Source of the DNA: Ramazzottius varieornatus
Lineage: Eukaryota > Tardigrada > Eutardigrada > Parachela > Ramazzottiidae
Direction of reading: 5' to 3'
Length of the DNA: 64,000 nt
Assembly: GCA_001949185.1 (NCBI GenBank)
Contig: BDGG01000007.1
Span: forward strand, 2,171,887 to 2,235,886
Below the pieces are notes generated by a model. The model was given only the letters and a program-made list of their open reading frames with translations, was not told the origin of the DNA and made no database searches. Made by a program: the position numbers and the translations under genes. The first letter of the stretch is position 1, and every line of letters starts with the position of its first letter. Positions 1 through 12,658 of the stretch are shown here, in pieces.

Positions 1-2805
1 GCGTTAATTTAGGAGCACTACAGTACAGTAGTAATTCATCGTAGAGGAGAGGTATCATTACCACTCTGCACTCAATAAGTTTCACTCCAAACTGTGCACG
101 TTCGTTAATCACGAAGTCACAGAGCTTCATCAAAGTTGGCTTTTTGTGGAAGAAATTCATTCCAGAAGGGTCCGTTCAAATTTGTCAGAGCTATTGGTTC
201 TGCAGGGGTTGATAACCTTCGGATTTTGAATGTGCAATTCCTTGTGCACACCACGTCGAAGCTTGGGCTTTTGCGACTTAAACAGGCAGAGAAAAAGCTG
301 TCCCATAATCAACTTGGCCAGTGCAGTTCTCAGCAGAACCACATTTTTGGGTATTTTTGACCAATTCTCAATTGCGCCGCTAAACCAGTTTTAGGTGGGT
401 TTGACAGCGCGCCACACTGTCAGCGTTCCCTCTTCTGTATCAATGAGAAAGTGCTCAAAACGTCATACTTGGTCAGTGGGCTGAATCAGCTTCTGCTCAA
501 AAGATAAAGGCTGCAAACAACCTCTCCGAGGCCAAAATATTCCACTCCATGACTTCCATCCATAACAAGCTTTTCCGTCTACAGTTACCTTTAAAAATTG
601 GCGGTAAAATTCCAAAGATGATCAATTTTTGCAGTCTTTTGGTATATCTGACCGTATCGGACATTTTCTGGCGGGGTTTTGAAGTGCATCTCTCGGCTCA
701 TGTCTTTTGCCATATGGGCATTTTGCTACGGTTGTTTGTGACGGTTTCTGGCGCTGTCTTGGTGCTTCGTTGTTGTGAACCCTCTCGAGTTTACAACGTC
801 AACTTTCATGGCGGTACGCAGTCGCTTTACGCCTGCTACGTGTTGTGGACGTGTCTGCGGTTTTGTTTTTGGGCTAAGCCGGCAATCGCCAATTGAATGA
901 CCGAAGCAAGTGTGCCTTCTGGCGCAAGAGCTCTAATCAGCCCCCACCATCTCAGACAATCCTTTCTTTCTTCTGCAAAGAACAATACAACCCCACCGCA
1001 TAACAACATTAACCACTGTGCATCGTTTTCTCTTGACATTTTACGACATAATGCGCTGGTCGAACTAAGCCACCTCAATGCCAAACAAAAAATACTGTTC
1101 TTGATGTTTTAATAAAGCACAGTATGACAAAGGCTCTTTAGCTGCAAACCGCTAACTCAATGGCGGTGTTTGATGGAACATGGAATGAACGGATGGAATG
1201 ATGGTGGTACCGGTAACTGCGGTTGATGGCGCGGAAAAAACACCATGTTGATTCGAACACGACGTAAAAATTTCTCCGATAGCGATATGCTAGACTAGAC
1301 TTTAACCTTGCTCGCAGATGCACATTGTCCGTACATCCGGTAGAATTCTGCCTCACGGGAAGAAGATAAGCTTAATTTGACTTTTGCCGAAAAATCAATG
1401 ATTAGATAAATCATGATCTAAATATCGAGAGAGCTATACATTTATTGAAGGCGTTAGACTGCTGGCAGTTCGGTTCTTGTAGTGAAAGACGGACGTGGGC
1501 ACGGTATAGACTGTAGAGGTTTTGAAGATTAGGCTACATTGTGTCCTCTGAAAGTTTGCCACCCTGCCATGAAAGTATAGCAGACCTTCAACGTTATTTT
1601 TTATACTGCGTCATTTGCCGCCGTAAAAGGCTGTAAAACTTTGGGAGTTTGGCCGCAAGAGGCAGCGTTGCATACCTCGAGTGGCTTAGTGCGCAGTCGG
1701 CAATGTCGCTGCATGCCGTAACTCGAAATATCCACTCGATGGCAACGGTAACTGCATTAAAGAGTTGTGCTTCTGTGAAATGCACCGCCAACTCTCTCTG
1801 TCTCTCCCCACTTTCCAACTGTACCATTGGTCTGATCAAACATCAAATATTGCGCTTTATTAGCTCCAGATAAGAGAGTTATTTGCGAAGCCTGCTCCAA
1901 GTTCTCTTCGCAATTGACAAAGAATTAGGTCCCTCTCACACAAACACTGTAACTCCACTTCTACCCCCAGAAAACCTTTTCTAATTTTAACTCGATTTAT
2001 CCTTACATTGTATTGTCTGGAGTAAAAAATGTCGACGGCTTTGTCGACCAGCAGCACTACTATATCGCGTTTGTCGGCCTCAGCCTTACTCGCCCAGTAC
2101 CTCACTGTTGGCGCTAGCAATCACGCTCATGGCAATCCAGGTCAGTGCTTTATTAGTAAATAGGTTTTCTCCTGTCATGCTCGGCATTCTAATATCGTCC
2201 GGCAACAATTGCCGCTCTTGATTCGTTATTGATCGCTTTTGGCCTCCTACCTGTCCGAGATTGCCGTGCACGTCTTGCACACACCTGGTGGCAGACAACA
2301 GTACTTCCTTCCCTTTAGTCCACAGGAATATTCGGCAGGTCTTCGACACTGTCAAGGCTGTGCTGGCAGCCATATCGGCTTCCTTCCTGATGCCGCTCTG
2401 TCCAATAGTTCAGTATCGACTCGACCTGAATTTGTTAGCAATGTTATCAATTTGACAGGTGCATCTCAACACACTGCGCAGCTTGACAGGGGTATCGTGT
2501 ATGTCATTGCGAGTCTGCAGGGCACCTTGTAGACCGTTCTTGTGCTTGTGCGCCAGTTTGAAGGTGTCCTTGACGTTGGAGTAGTGCGGTCTACTACGAA
2601 AGCAAATGTGGTACCGGGGTGAAACCACAAATGTTTATTGTCTCAATGCCGGCACACACCACTTCGTAACTGAAACTGTCGACGTAACCGCGCAAAAATG
2701 TTTAACTTTGATGGAGCGGCGCAATGGTGTGTTCTTGAATTTCCTGTTTATGATGATTAGATATGATAGGCTAATCGGTATGCTGAAGATTGTTTGTTGT
2801 TACAG
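1..2805. other. 5' stretch without a supported gene
   Basis: Only short, overlapping ORFs occur on both strands, with no signal peptide, domain or phase-consistent exon chain. The gene beginning at 2806 starts with an acceptor site, so at least one of its upstream exons must lie here or to the left of the window, but I could not identify it. A minus-strand ORF cluster at about 2086-2628 ends in a good splice donor and is treated as a weak lead only. Confidence 0.5.
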
Positions 2806-5800
2806 AGAGTGAGGAGGCTGGCAGCAGCGCCATGCAGACAGCCAGTCTACCCGTCACCGGCAGCACGTTCCGGCAGGAATACCCTTCGACGGCGCAGTTG
2901 TTGGCTAGCCGAAGCAAGGAACGCCACCTCTCCAACAACACCCTGGATGGTGCGGCTTCCGTCTCCTCGGCCTTGCCCTATACCGTTGACGGAACTAAAG
3001 TCATCTATCCCGTCGTCAGGAAACTGCCCAGTTATGCCTCGTCGCGGGTGAGCGTTAACTCGGACTTGGAGGCCTACCCGGCCACACCCTCGCCCAGCAT
3101 ACCGGATAGCACCTATAGTCTGGCCTCCAGAGGTAGTGCGGCTGGCCGATTATCCCGACGCTCCCATGCTGTCATCTATTTCAGAGGTACGCTAGATGAC
3201 GTCACAGACGACCTATTGACAAAAATCGATTCTGCAGCTGGATCAATGTTCGGAAAAACCACGGTGCTGCAAATTCCTGCTGTAGATCTTGCTCTGGCCT
3301 ACTGTAACATTTCCTCAGACTATATATGTAATCGCAGAAAAATATTCCGATTGTGTGGAAATGTTCTTTCTTCCTTGTCACTCGAATCGCTAAAAACGCT
3401 CTACAGTAAGCTGACAATGTTTTGGGGTTTCCCTCAAAATCAGTCAAGGAACAGTGTGGAGTACGGTCCATTGTTGTCGTTATTAACAGGGCTTTTTGGC
3501 CGTGTGGTGGGCAATGTATGTTTGTGTGATTTGCAGATCGTACAAATAGCGCCGTCATTCCTCAGCACACTCGTCCTGACAAGTCCTTGCCCAATGTCGC
3601 CGTAACAGTTGAGAATGGCCAAAAGGCGGCCGAAGAATTACACTGTATACCTTCGGACTCCGATCAACAGTTGGCTCCAGCGCCGCGTCGTTCTAGCTCG
3701 TCATCCTCATCATCAGGTCGCGGAATTCAGAGACTGACAATTAAAATGGTACTGAAAGAAAAGAAAAGTACTGAATCACCTTTCGACAGCGCACCCATTA
3801 CCCTTACTCAAACATACACCGAGAGTACCAGCAACAGCCTCGTCCCGCCTGCCCAAGACGACCTACCAAATGGCGCTACGGCGGCCAACCTGCAACATCA
3901 TCACCACCCGTACACTCGGCGTGTCGTACCTATGGTAGCACCTCATCAACGCTCCTTGTCAGCACATGCCAGCCAGCGTAACAATGCTGATGTCAAAGGC
4001 AAGCTCAGTGCCTCGGAAGTGGAACTGTGTAAGCCCCAAGTTGTCACTCTCACCACCAGACAAGAACCTGCTGCTGCCACCATCATGACCGACTCTTTCT
4101 CACGGGATACCACACTGAGGTCTTCCTCCATCTATGAACGACGGGGCCCCGACAGCAGGACCTCCACCATGTCTCGAGCCTATTCCAGGACTTCGTCGCT
4201 GTTGAACGACAACAGCAAGCCCAAACCTTACAGGTCCTATGAGCGACTGGATATTATGGACGAGGAGGGCGGACGGGTGACCAGGGAACGCTTGGAGGAA
4301 TTGAAAAACGATGTTATCCATATTCAAGTCCACGAAAAAGGTGCGTCTCTCCCTTTTGATACCCAACGTACCGCCACCGCCAGACTTGTTCGCTCAACTT
4401 GATTTTACTGCCCAAGTCACATTTTTTGTCAGTCGAGACAATTCAAGGATATTTGCTTTTCCCACGTTACAGTATTTCGATAAATTTCGATGAATATCGA
4501 AATAACACGAAAATGACCAGCTTTACCTCTACCTCTATGAGACACACGAACATTTTTCTCGCATACAGAAGGCTAAACCAAACGGGGTTAATCGTTTTTA
4601 TCTTCAAAATGTTGTGGTCGATATCGACACAAAAAAAGAAACTTTGATAAAACCTACGTCGTATTTCGCGCCTGACTGGATATTGGCATCTCTCATTCAG
4701 AGCTTATCACGCCCGAGATGTTTCACCCATGATGTGATACAGAGCAAATGACGCGGCTTTGCTGATTAATTGCAAGGTTCCGCACGCATTTGCTGCAATG
4801 TAGTATTCTACTTTGTAGGTGACAAGGTCCGCCTTACCGCAGCCGAAGCCAAGAAGATTGAGGATAACGAAGACAGCGATCTGTCGCATTTACCAGCACG
4901 GCCCAGCATCGAGGTTGCTCTGAGCGCACAGGACAGCGACGTGCTGGCACTACCTCCGCCGGAGAAACCGCCTTCGCCAAGGTCGAGACGCGATCGCTAT
5001 GAACTGCATCAAGCCATGTCGTGGAAACGCGAAATTGAAGTGCCTCAAGACAGGTTTGTCAAACTACCACGCCACATGCAAAAAACCTTCCTTATCAATA
5101 ATCCATCTTCAAAAACATCACTCAAGATCGAAAAATATTTTACTACCATTTCGACAAGACGATGGAATATATACCCGTTTCTTCAAAAATATGCATATCG
5201 GGCGTCGGCGAATCAAGTCTGCCTTCGGTCGTTTTGCCGAGTGGCGCTTGTTCTTACCATTGGGGGCTAAGAGTGTGCGCCACTTGGAGAAACGATCTTG
5301 ACGAAATTGAACAAGTGGCGCATGCTTTGCGACAGTCACAGCGAGAACGTGCGCCGCTTGTAACGGCCATCTGATTAAAACCATCCGCCGACATGCCAAC
5401 TGGGTTTATTTTTCATGGCGTATCTTATTCGAATACTTTAAAGACGACCTATTGGGTTTTACAGGATTCAAACGCCGGTTAGTTATTCGGAAGTGGAGTA
5501 TGGGTTACATCGAGCACAGCCCGACCAGCAAGAGGTGCCCGTGTGGAAAGAGGACACACGAGTGGTTGAAGCACGCTCTGTCTCGGCGCCGGCACCTCCC
5601 GCCAGGGAACCGCTGCACGAGAGGTACGTTGGTCGAGCATGGGACGAGCGTGTGCCACTGCCGCGAAGACCGCTTTCACCGTTGAACAGCACTGTGGCAT
5701 TATCGTCGACCTTGTATTCCAATCACGAGCATCAATCGCATATCGCCTACCGCAGTATCTTCGACAAATGTAAGTTTTCAGACCACAGTCACACCCAGTT

Positions 5801-8800
5801 TACATTATGCTTTTCAAGTCAAAAACTGTTCATACCTTCCAAAACGCGGGTTACATTCTTGTATTTTCGATAGTTTTGAACAATCGAGGTTTCCGTGAAA
5901 TAATATTTTCCCACAGCTTTGTGGAAAGACGAAAGTGCATTTTACAGAGTGATCCCTGTAGGTTGGAACGATTTCTAAAACTCGTGGTAAAGTCGCTTCT
6001 AGCTATACAATTCCAAACTTCAACTCGTTCGATGGAGCATGTCTTCATCTTGAATTTTGTGAAGGTCTCCTCAACAAAACATTGATAAACCGAACTTTTT
6101 TCTACGGTTCTTTCTGGAGAGGTTACGGAATGGCGGGAAGTGGGTAGAGTGCTTGGTTGAAGTATCGAGGTGCGAATTGGTACAAAGAAAAGAATGAAAA
6201 GGGCTCTGGCTATAAAAGTGGTAATATTTGTTGAATCACCGGTGATAAGAAAAGAATGTTTGGTTTAGGTGCTGTTACACCTTTCTGTATTCTGTAAGCT
6301 CCAGCAAGCCTCGCAGGCCATAATATAGCTCTCATGCACCACCTTCCTCACTTCAATACACTGCGATAAGCCGCCGATACAGTTCCAATATTCAGCGGTA
6401 ATAATCCGCATTGCAGCATTCTTTATTTATTGTTCCAGGTTACACCGACGAGCGTATCAACGAATTACGCAAATCGGCAAACGACCTACGGACCCTGGCA
6501 GACGGCGGCCATGTGTCAACAGCGCCAACAAGCTCCTTCAAATACAATTACCCACCTGTCGAGTCATCCTCAACCTCGCGGACTGTACCTCCCTACCGTG
6601 AGCCGTTGAGCACGTCATGCAAGCCATCGCTCATTGCGCCCAGAATACCCCTGTCCAGCACTGTGTCCTCCGAGACCTACCGCAAAGAGTCTAGCAGTTA
6701 CCAGTCGGACTACTCGGCGCTGCCGCTGACGCAATACAAGAGCACACCAACACTGCCCAGCACGGCGACCTCGCTACCAGCACGCACTGCAAACTATTTC
6801 ACACCAGGAAGTGTTTACCAAACAGATGTTGTCACTCATAATCACTCCACTAAGCCACATGATACCTCGCCGCGTTCAATACCCCGTTACGAGCCCTACA
6901 ATCGTTATGCCCAGCAGACAGCTGACACGGCTAAACCTCACCAACAGCAAAGCTCGTTCGCCTACCAACCCGCAACATCGCACATTTCCTCGCCGCTCCA
7001 AATTCAGAAGAACCCCTCTGCAAAACCCATATACCAACCCGAAGAAAGCAAAGTGTACAAAAGTACTACCGCAGAGACCACCATGTTCTCCAGCGGTGTC
7101 CCACCTAAACAAAAGTTTAATACGGAATATTCGCGGCAGACAGAACCAACTTTGGGAATGGCGCCGAGGCTGTCTGAGCAGAAACCTGACGACAGTGCCA
7201 GGGTGCAACCACGGTCAACAGGCTCATCGTGGGCTTACGGCTACAAACTACCCGAAGAGCAATTCCGTTCCAAAAGCGCAGATCGGCCCGACACTCGATC
7301 ATCGCTCTATTCCCGTCCCGATCCCTCCTTGAAGACTGTCGAGCCTTCCGTCCTCGAAGCTCTGCGGCCAAAAGCCAAGCCCGAACCGCCGCAGTCCCCC
7401 GACGTCCGGCCCAAAGACTGGGTGCCGCCCTGCAAAGCCAAGATCATGCAGGCCAAGCGTAAATACATGAGCCAAAACCCGCCATTGATGACGTCCACCC
7501 GACAAGCGACGGACCCATGGGAAAGGTACAAGAGCTCTTCGCGGGAAAGGACCGAGTTAAGAATCAGTCGCGAAAGCCTCGAAGCCATCAACCGCGAGGC
7601 CACCAGAAGGCAACGTGGCAATAATGGCACTTCGGCCCCCAATCTAACCGCCTCGATGAAAGCTCTGACCGACCCCTCCGTCTATCGCGAGAAGATCTAC
7701 TGGCCGGAACGCGAAGTGCAAGCCAAACTGAGCGAGTCACAGGAATACTTGAGTCGAAAGTTCGCGGCGGACTACACGGACGACCCCACGACGTCATCCT
7801 TCGCCAACCGCTTCGACAACCGTTCGCGAAGTCTCCCTCCCATGTCGCGCTACTCAAAGTCAGCAGCGACCACCCCTATCGAGTCACCCTACCCTGAATA
7901 CATGGACGGTAGCAAAGCCAAGAGTCTCGAGTACTTGTCCCAAGTCAAGAAATACGACTATGAGATTGTCCCCGAGAACCAGTTGCAAAAAGAAAACATT
8001 TCCGGCTATTCGCGGTCGAAGCAGGCTGAAGCAGACGACGAGACGGACTACAGTAACGTCGTTCGCAAGTCCTTACAAAAGCTGGACTTGCCGGACTGGT
8101 ATCTACAGTCACCCTACAGTCAGCCCGGAGTCATGGAAGGTACGATTCTTCGTCACCGCGCCAACTCCACAACCGGTAGCTCCTACTCGGCCTACAACAC
8201 CATCGACCGCTCCGAGCTAACTTCGCCCACCGGCACGATGCATTCCACCGAGGCAGCCACAACACTTCCTCGTCGTGACCGACCCTTGACAGAGTATCGT
8301 CCAGCCAGTCGAGGAACAGAGTACGCCAACAAGAAACCCATGACATTATCCCAAGAAAAAGTGTGGGATCTGTACACCGGGCCGTTCTACAACAAGAAAG
8401 CCTCAGCCAAGGCCCGCCCTTCGGCCATCTATTCGCCGGCTTCGGAGCACACACAGCGACCCTATAACCCCCACGACTCAGGCTGGTCCTCCGACTGGAA
8501 CAGCCACCATGAAGGTTCCAGCGAACAGTCCGACGAGTCGGTGGCTGGATCGAGGCGCAGTCCACGAGCCTGGAATGCCAAGAGGTCCGTACCGGATGTT
8601 GGGACTTCATCGACGTCCTCGTCGTGGTACCAACCACCCCTGGGCAGGAAGCACAGTGAACCTTCGACCAATACCAGACCCGCACCGCCGTATCGGCCGC
8701 CGGGCACAACTACCATCACCACCACCACCACTGCGGCACCGACCTACCAGCCACCTCAATTTCACCTGCAGACTTCCAAGAAGATTCTACAAGCCACACC

Positions 8801-8942
8801 ATGGGAAGTGGTGTCTATCAAGACGGAGACGTTCAAGACGGAGAATTTAGCCAGGAAGAATTTCGTGACGGAAACCAACGACCCTGTGAGGATACAGCAG
8901 TTTAGTAGCCACAGTAACTCCCAGTGGGGTAGCTATGTTTGA
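2806..8942 (+). CDS. large Ser/Pro/Tyr-rich, predicted disordered protein (5' partial)
   Basis: Five exons are visible: 2806-3186, 3537-4340, 4819-5053, 5465-5769 and 6439-8942. All join in phase, giving about 1,409 residues ending at TGA. The first exon follows a TTACAG acceptor and starts in mid-codon, so the start codon is missing. I do not recognise the protein. It has no transmembrane segment or globular domain that I can see; it is rich in Ser, Pro, Tyr, Arg and Gln, with runs of Ser (about 3691-3716) and Thr (8709-8732). A basic stretch around 7405-7500 (motif KDWVPPCKAKIMQAKRKY) and an aromatic motif LDLPDWYLQSP near 8083-8115 stand out. The final exon alone encodes 834 residues. This composition is typical of cytoskeletal or junctional scaffolds, but that role is inference. 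A palindromic hairpin repeat pair lies in the intron between exons 3 and 4. Confidence 0.8.
5205..5385. repeat. palindromic hairpin element, two tandem copies
   Basis: The copies are at about 5239-5287 and 5311-5361. Each has a GTGGCGC core, a loop of about 25 bp, and the complementary GTGCGCC(A/G)CTTG. Outer arms also pair: the left flank near 5222-5237 matches the reverse complement of the GAAACGATCTTGACGAA stretch after the first copy. They lie in an intron of the disordered-protein gene. Confidence 0.75.
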
Positions 8943-8980
8943 AGCTAAGTTCGGTGGATCTTTATCTGACACGGTGAATA

Positions 8981-8986
8981 AATAAA
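8981..8986 (+). terminator. poly(A) signal AATAAA
   Basis: A canonical AATAAA lies about 40 bp after the stop codon of the large disordered-protein gene. On the other strand an AATAAA (TTTATT at about 9040-9045) serves the convergent MRRF gene, so the two 3' ends nearly meet. Confidence 0.6.
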
Positions 8987-9198
8987 ATTTGTTTTTCATT
9001 TTACGTTCATAGGTAATGTGTTTTCCTCTTGTCAAACTTTTTATTACGAAGTCTTCGTTTTTTTCCCCGCCCAATGTTGAGAACGGTGCTCACTTGTATT
9101 ACAGCCATGTGCATTTCTGACGTACAGTAGACTATAAAGGGGTAAATTTACGTCAGCCTGATTGTTAACTAAAATGGTACCTGGATGAATTCACGACG

Positions 9199-10647
9199 TC
9201 ATTCCCCTAGAAGATCTTTCTGTTTCGCCGCAAGAAGAGCTTCCAAGTCTTTCCCATATTTATCCGAGAGTTGCATGAGCTGCGAGAGACACGGCGAATG
9301 ATCGTAAGACTCTCAGCAATACATGAGAGTACGGCAAACAAACTCGATCAGATCGTTTGCCACAGTGGCGCACGCTTCGGGCCAATTTCACCGAAAATGT
9401 GCGCCACTCGGGAAAACAATAACCGCCGAGTTTGCTGATGTGGCGCACACTTCCAGCCATGATCACTGAGAACGTGCGCCACTTAGGAAAGCGATCTGGT
9501 CGAGTTTGCTTTTCCAAACTCCCGCATTACTTATTGAAAACATTACCTTTGTGACTACGTTGTGGATCAAGTCCTCGGAAGCGGAAACGCTATTCTTAGC
9601 TTCTTTGACATAACCATTCTGAACTGCCCGTATCCGTTCCTTGAATTTGTTCAACGCGGTTTTGGCGTTCTTGGATACGGTCTCCCGGTGTTCCCTTGAA
9701 ACCCTACAAAGCAATTCCATGATTCAACCCCTTTTTCCATAAAACTATCAATGTGCTTATGATACGTACTTTGGGACAGGTAGATATATCACATGACCTT
9801 CAATCTGTGGGTTCAGGTTTAACCCGGAAGAGTTCAAGGCGGCAACGACGGGCTGGACATAGGTCGGGGTCGAAGCCAGGTTGATCATGATGAGTTGAGG
9901 AGTCTTGAAAGTAATTTGGGCAATGTTGTTCAAGGGAAGCTTTTTTCCATCCAGCTCGACCGATATCGTGTCGAAAGACGCTGAAAGAAGGGAAGGAACA
10001 GTTGAAACAAGCGAAACGATCCGGAAAAGGTACAAACGGGCAATCGAGCTTCACCATGACGGTCAATCAACCCATACAGCAAATACATCACGCAGTCTTG
10101 CGGCTTGACACAGGCAAAGCAAAGCAATAGCGCGTATTTGCCTGATTGATGGCAAGGAACAATCACCACAGTACTGTTTCCCTCTTCATTCGCTCACCAG
10201 CTTACCAGCGCTTGTTCGCAAGGAAAACTGTTTCTGTAGCGTATCTCGGAATTCTTCTACGAGGTTTCCCATGGCTTTCTCGTATTCTGGAAAATTTACG
10301 ACGCTCTCAGCTTCTTCTGGAGTCAGCTCGACCACCTTAGCGCCCTTCTTCTCCTTTTTCCTGTCCTTGGATGCGTAGCGCACAGGTACGATCGGTTGTA
10401 TCGAACAGCACACTTCCCTCGGCCTCAGTAACGTTCCGTCACACAGTTTAGAGGAGTAGAGGGCTCCGGACGCAGGCTAGGGGCAGAAGGCCAGTTGGTA
10501 CAGAGGTGTAGGAGAAGCAAAGACTGAACTTACCTCACCGGAAGTCAGCTGTGTGGAACGACAGATGCTCCTGCTGGTAATGAACGGCTGGCTTCGTCGC
10601 GCGAACCAGTTCCGTAGCTGCAGTGTGAATCCCTTGATAGGCTTCAT
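9199..10647 (-). CDS. MRRF: mitochondrial ribosome recycling factor
   Basis: This protein releases ribosomal subunits after termination in mitochondria. Five exons on the minus strand, 10647-10534, 10476-10206, 9980-9770, 9703-9547 and 9279-9199, join in phase to give 277 residues. The RRF signature is clear: LRTSA, then SFDTISVELDGKKLPLNNIAQ, then LNLNPQIEGHVIYLPVP, then SREHRETVSKNAKTALNKFK, and a C-terminal helix with LSDKYGKDLEALL. The Arg/Ser-rich, acid-poor N-terminus (from MKPIKGFTLQL) suits a mitochondrial targeting peptide. The length exceeds bacterial RRF by the expected N-terminal extension. The last intron carries two copies of the palindromic hairpin repeat. The gene converges with the large gene to its left. 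Confidence 0.92.
9333..9512. repeat. palindromic hairpin element, two tandem copies
   Basis: This is the clearest example of the family. The outer arm CAAACTCGATCAGATCGTTT at the left pairs with GCGATCTGGTCGAGTTTG at the right end. Inside are two GTGGCGCAC / GTGCGCCAC hairpins (about 9364-9409 and 9439-9484). The whole unit sits in the last intron of MRRF. Confidence 0.85.
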
Positions 10648-11242
10648 CTTGTTCCTTTGAATCCGACTGCTGTGTACCGAGATAAGCTGCTGAAGATCTG
10701 GAGCAAAGGAAATTTCAGACTGTTAGAATGTGATGTCATGGAGCGAGACCGAATGTCAATGACGATGACATGACGATATGACGGCATGTCGGTCATGTCC
10801 TGTATACGCTATCTGTGTCTGTTCGAGTTTGGCCGCAGAAGAGCTGCTGGGATTCGTACCCAGGACCTCCGTTTTTTGTGCTCCTTTGCAAGACCTGATC
10901 CTGATTTTGCTAAGGTTCAAGTGTTTGGAGAGTGTTTGGCGACGATGCTGACTTTGAAATTTAGGTAAGACAATGTGACGCATTCAACGACCTGTTCTCA
11001 GGACATGTGACGAACGGAGGCTGCAGCCTTGCTTCACCAGAAAAGCGTCTCCTCGATAGACTGCTTGCCACACCAAAAAGTCAGGCACGAAACCCGACGT
11101 CGTCAACTTTACGCCGTTAACCACTGAACAGCAAGTTCCCAAATCTCCAATATAAGTCGGACGTCGGGCAACTTAAATAAGCACTATATTATACATCAGT
11201 TTGACGGCGATATAATTATTCTCTCCTTGACTCCTTGTGAAA
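10648..11242. other. intergenic interval between MRRF and the LDLa gene
   Basis: This spacer separates the divergent MRRF (-) and LDLa (+) genes and must hold both promoters. A TATA-like CTTAAATAAG at about 11170 lies some 70 bp before the LDLa start codon. A tRNA T-arm-like sequence lies on the minus strand at 10843-10870. No ORF here shows coding character. Confidence 0.4.
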
Positions 11243-11911
11243 ATGTGTCGACAAGTAATTGTCCTCTTTCTGGCCTTGAGCAGTTCGCACTGCCTCCTCA
11301 CGACCTCTCACAGACCTCCTAAAGCCGGAACGATGCAGGAAGCCGACTGCATCGCTGACATTTCGGGTTTCACCTGTGCTGATGGGATCAACTGCGTTGC
11401 TCGTCACTTCAAGTGTGACGGGTTCGCCGACTGCGCCGACGGCAGTGACGAGAGCAGCTGTTTCCAGCTCTTCCAATGCCGCAACCTGCGCTTTATCCTC
11501 CCCTCATATCGATGCGATGGTGAAGACGATTGCGAAGATGGCTCGGATGAAAGCTTCTGCGCCGGTATCGGCAAACCCTTGCCCGTCCCAGCGGTGGTCT
11601 GTGCCAAGGATCAGTTCAACTGCAACGGTGAGCAGTGCATCCCCAACCATCAGCGGTGTAACATGGAGAGGAACTGCCGTAATGGCCACGATGAGAAAAA
11701 CTGTCCCTGTAACGGGCCGGACAAGTTCCAGTGCAAGAACGGTCGCTGCATCGAAGGCTGGCGCAAATGCGATCGCTCCAACGACTGCGGCGATCGATCG
11801 GATGAAATGGGCTGTGCCACTTATGCTTGCAAGGTTAACGAGCACAAGTGCCGCGATGGGACTTGTGCGCTTTGGAACGTGGCCTGCAAGGACGGTAGTG
11901 GCCGTCGTTGA
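11243..11911 (+). CDS. secreted LDL-receptor class A repeat protein
   Basis: A single open frame of 222 residues begins with a signal peptide (MCRQVIVLFLALSSSHC). Four complete LDLa modules follow, each with six Cys and an acidic calcium-binding end such as CADGSDESSC, CEDGSDESFC, CRNGHDEKNC and CGDRSDEMGC. A fifth module begins at KVNEHKCRDGTC but the frame stops before its last Cys residues. LDLa modules bind calcium and protein ligands, so an extracellular binding role is likely. The short, incomplete fifth module suggests either a spliced extension (a plausible donor lies at 11896-11897 and a TTCGCAG acceptor ends at 12019) or genuine truncation. A GTG in the same frame at 11237 was rejected in favour of the ATG at 11243. 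Confidence 0.85.
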   Translation: MCRQVIVLFLALSSSHCLLTTSHRPPKAGTMQEADCIADISGFTCADGINCVARHFKCDGFADCADGSDESSCFQLFQCRNLRFILPSYRCDGEDDCEDGSDESFCAGIGKPLPVPAVVCAKDQFNCNGEQCIPNHQRCNMERNCRNGHDEKNCPCNGPDKFQCKNGRCIEGWRKCDRSNDCGDRSDEMGCATYACKVNEHKCRDGTCALWNVACKDGSGRR

Positions 11912-12149
11912 GGACTTTTTGTCAGGCTCCAACTGCATCTGAAGAGGCTGCAAATTATACTAGTTCATTAGGCATAACTGTGGCAGTCAACTGGCTGATT
12001 TCTTTACTGAGTTCGCAGGTCCGCCGCGCGCCCTTCGACGCCTGGGGGGTACCGCGACCAAAGAAGAAAAGCGCCGTCACCAGCATATCTTCAAATTTTA
12101 CCTAGAAGTTTGCATAATTCCTTCCTTGTTTATAACAACAAGCAACATC

Positions 12150-12155
12150 AATAAA
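12150..12155 (+). terminator. poly(A) signal AATAAA
   Basis: AATAAA about 240 bp after the LDLa stop codon. Its distance is compatible with either the unspliced or the extended form of that gene. Confidence 0.45.
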
Positions 12156-12658
12156 GTCAATCGTCGTGACAAAGTAGTCTCGCACATATCGGCAAGATTG
12201 AATGTACCGGTAGGAAGTCTGGAATAACTTGACAAACAGCACTGCGGAAGACCAAATTTGGCAGGCCGATACAGATGCGCTACTTGTGTGACTCTCACCG
12301 GCGTGATGTTATAGTATACACTCCTCACCTACTGTTACTTTACTGCACTATAGTACAATGCAGTATACATAACTTCGTTATGTGAATATAGTCCATAGTC
12401 AGTCGATCGTACTGTAATGGGACTTCATTATGACATAAGCCATTCTATCTACAGACTATAGGCAGGTTTCGACGTTAATTTTACCTCCCCGAACTTTGGT
12501 GTGAAATTATAAGTAAGCATATCTGATGTAGTTTTTACGACATTTTTGGCTGAGTAGCGTGACATTAGCATCGACGGCGTGTTCAGCCTTGGATTACACC
12601 GTCGTTCTTGGCGTTGTAAAACATCGTTAAATGCAATCTTGGAGATAGCGCTGGGTTT

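Noticed and set aside
8131-8709. 192-codon minus-strand ORF
   Set aside because: It is a shadow of the strongly coding plus-strand exon 6439-8942 and has no features of its own.
12368-12382. CATAACTTCGTTATG, which recalls a loxP arm
   Set aside because: It is a 6-bp stem with a 3-base loop in AT-rich DNA; the spacer and second arm of loxP are absent.
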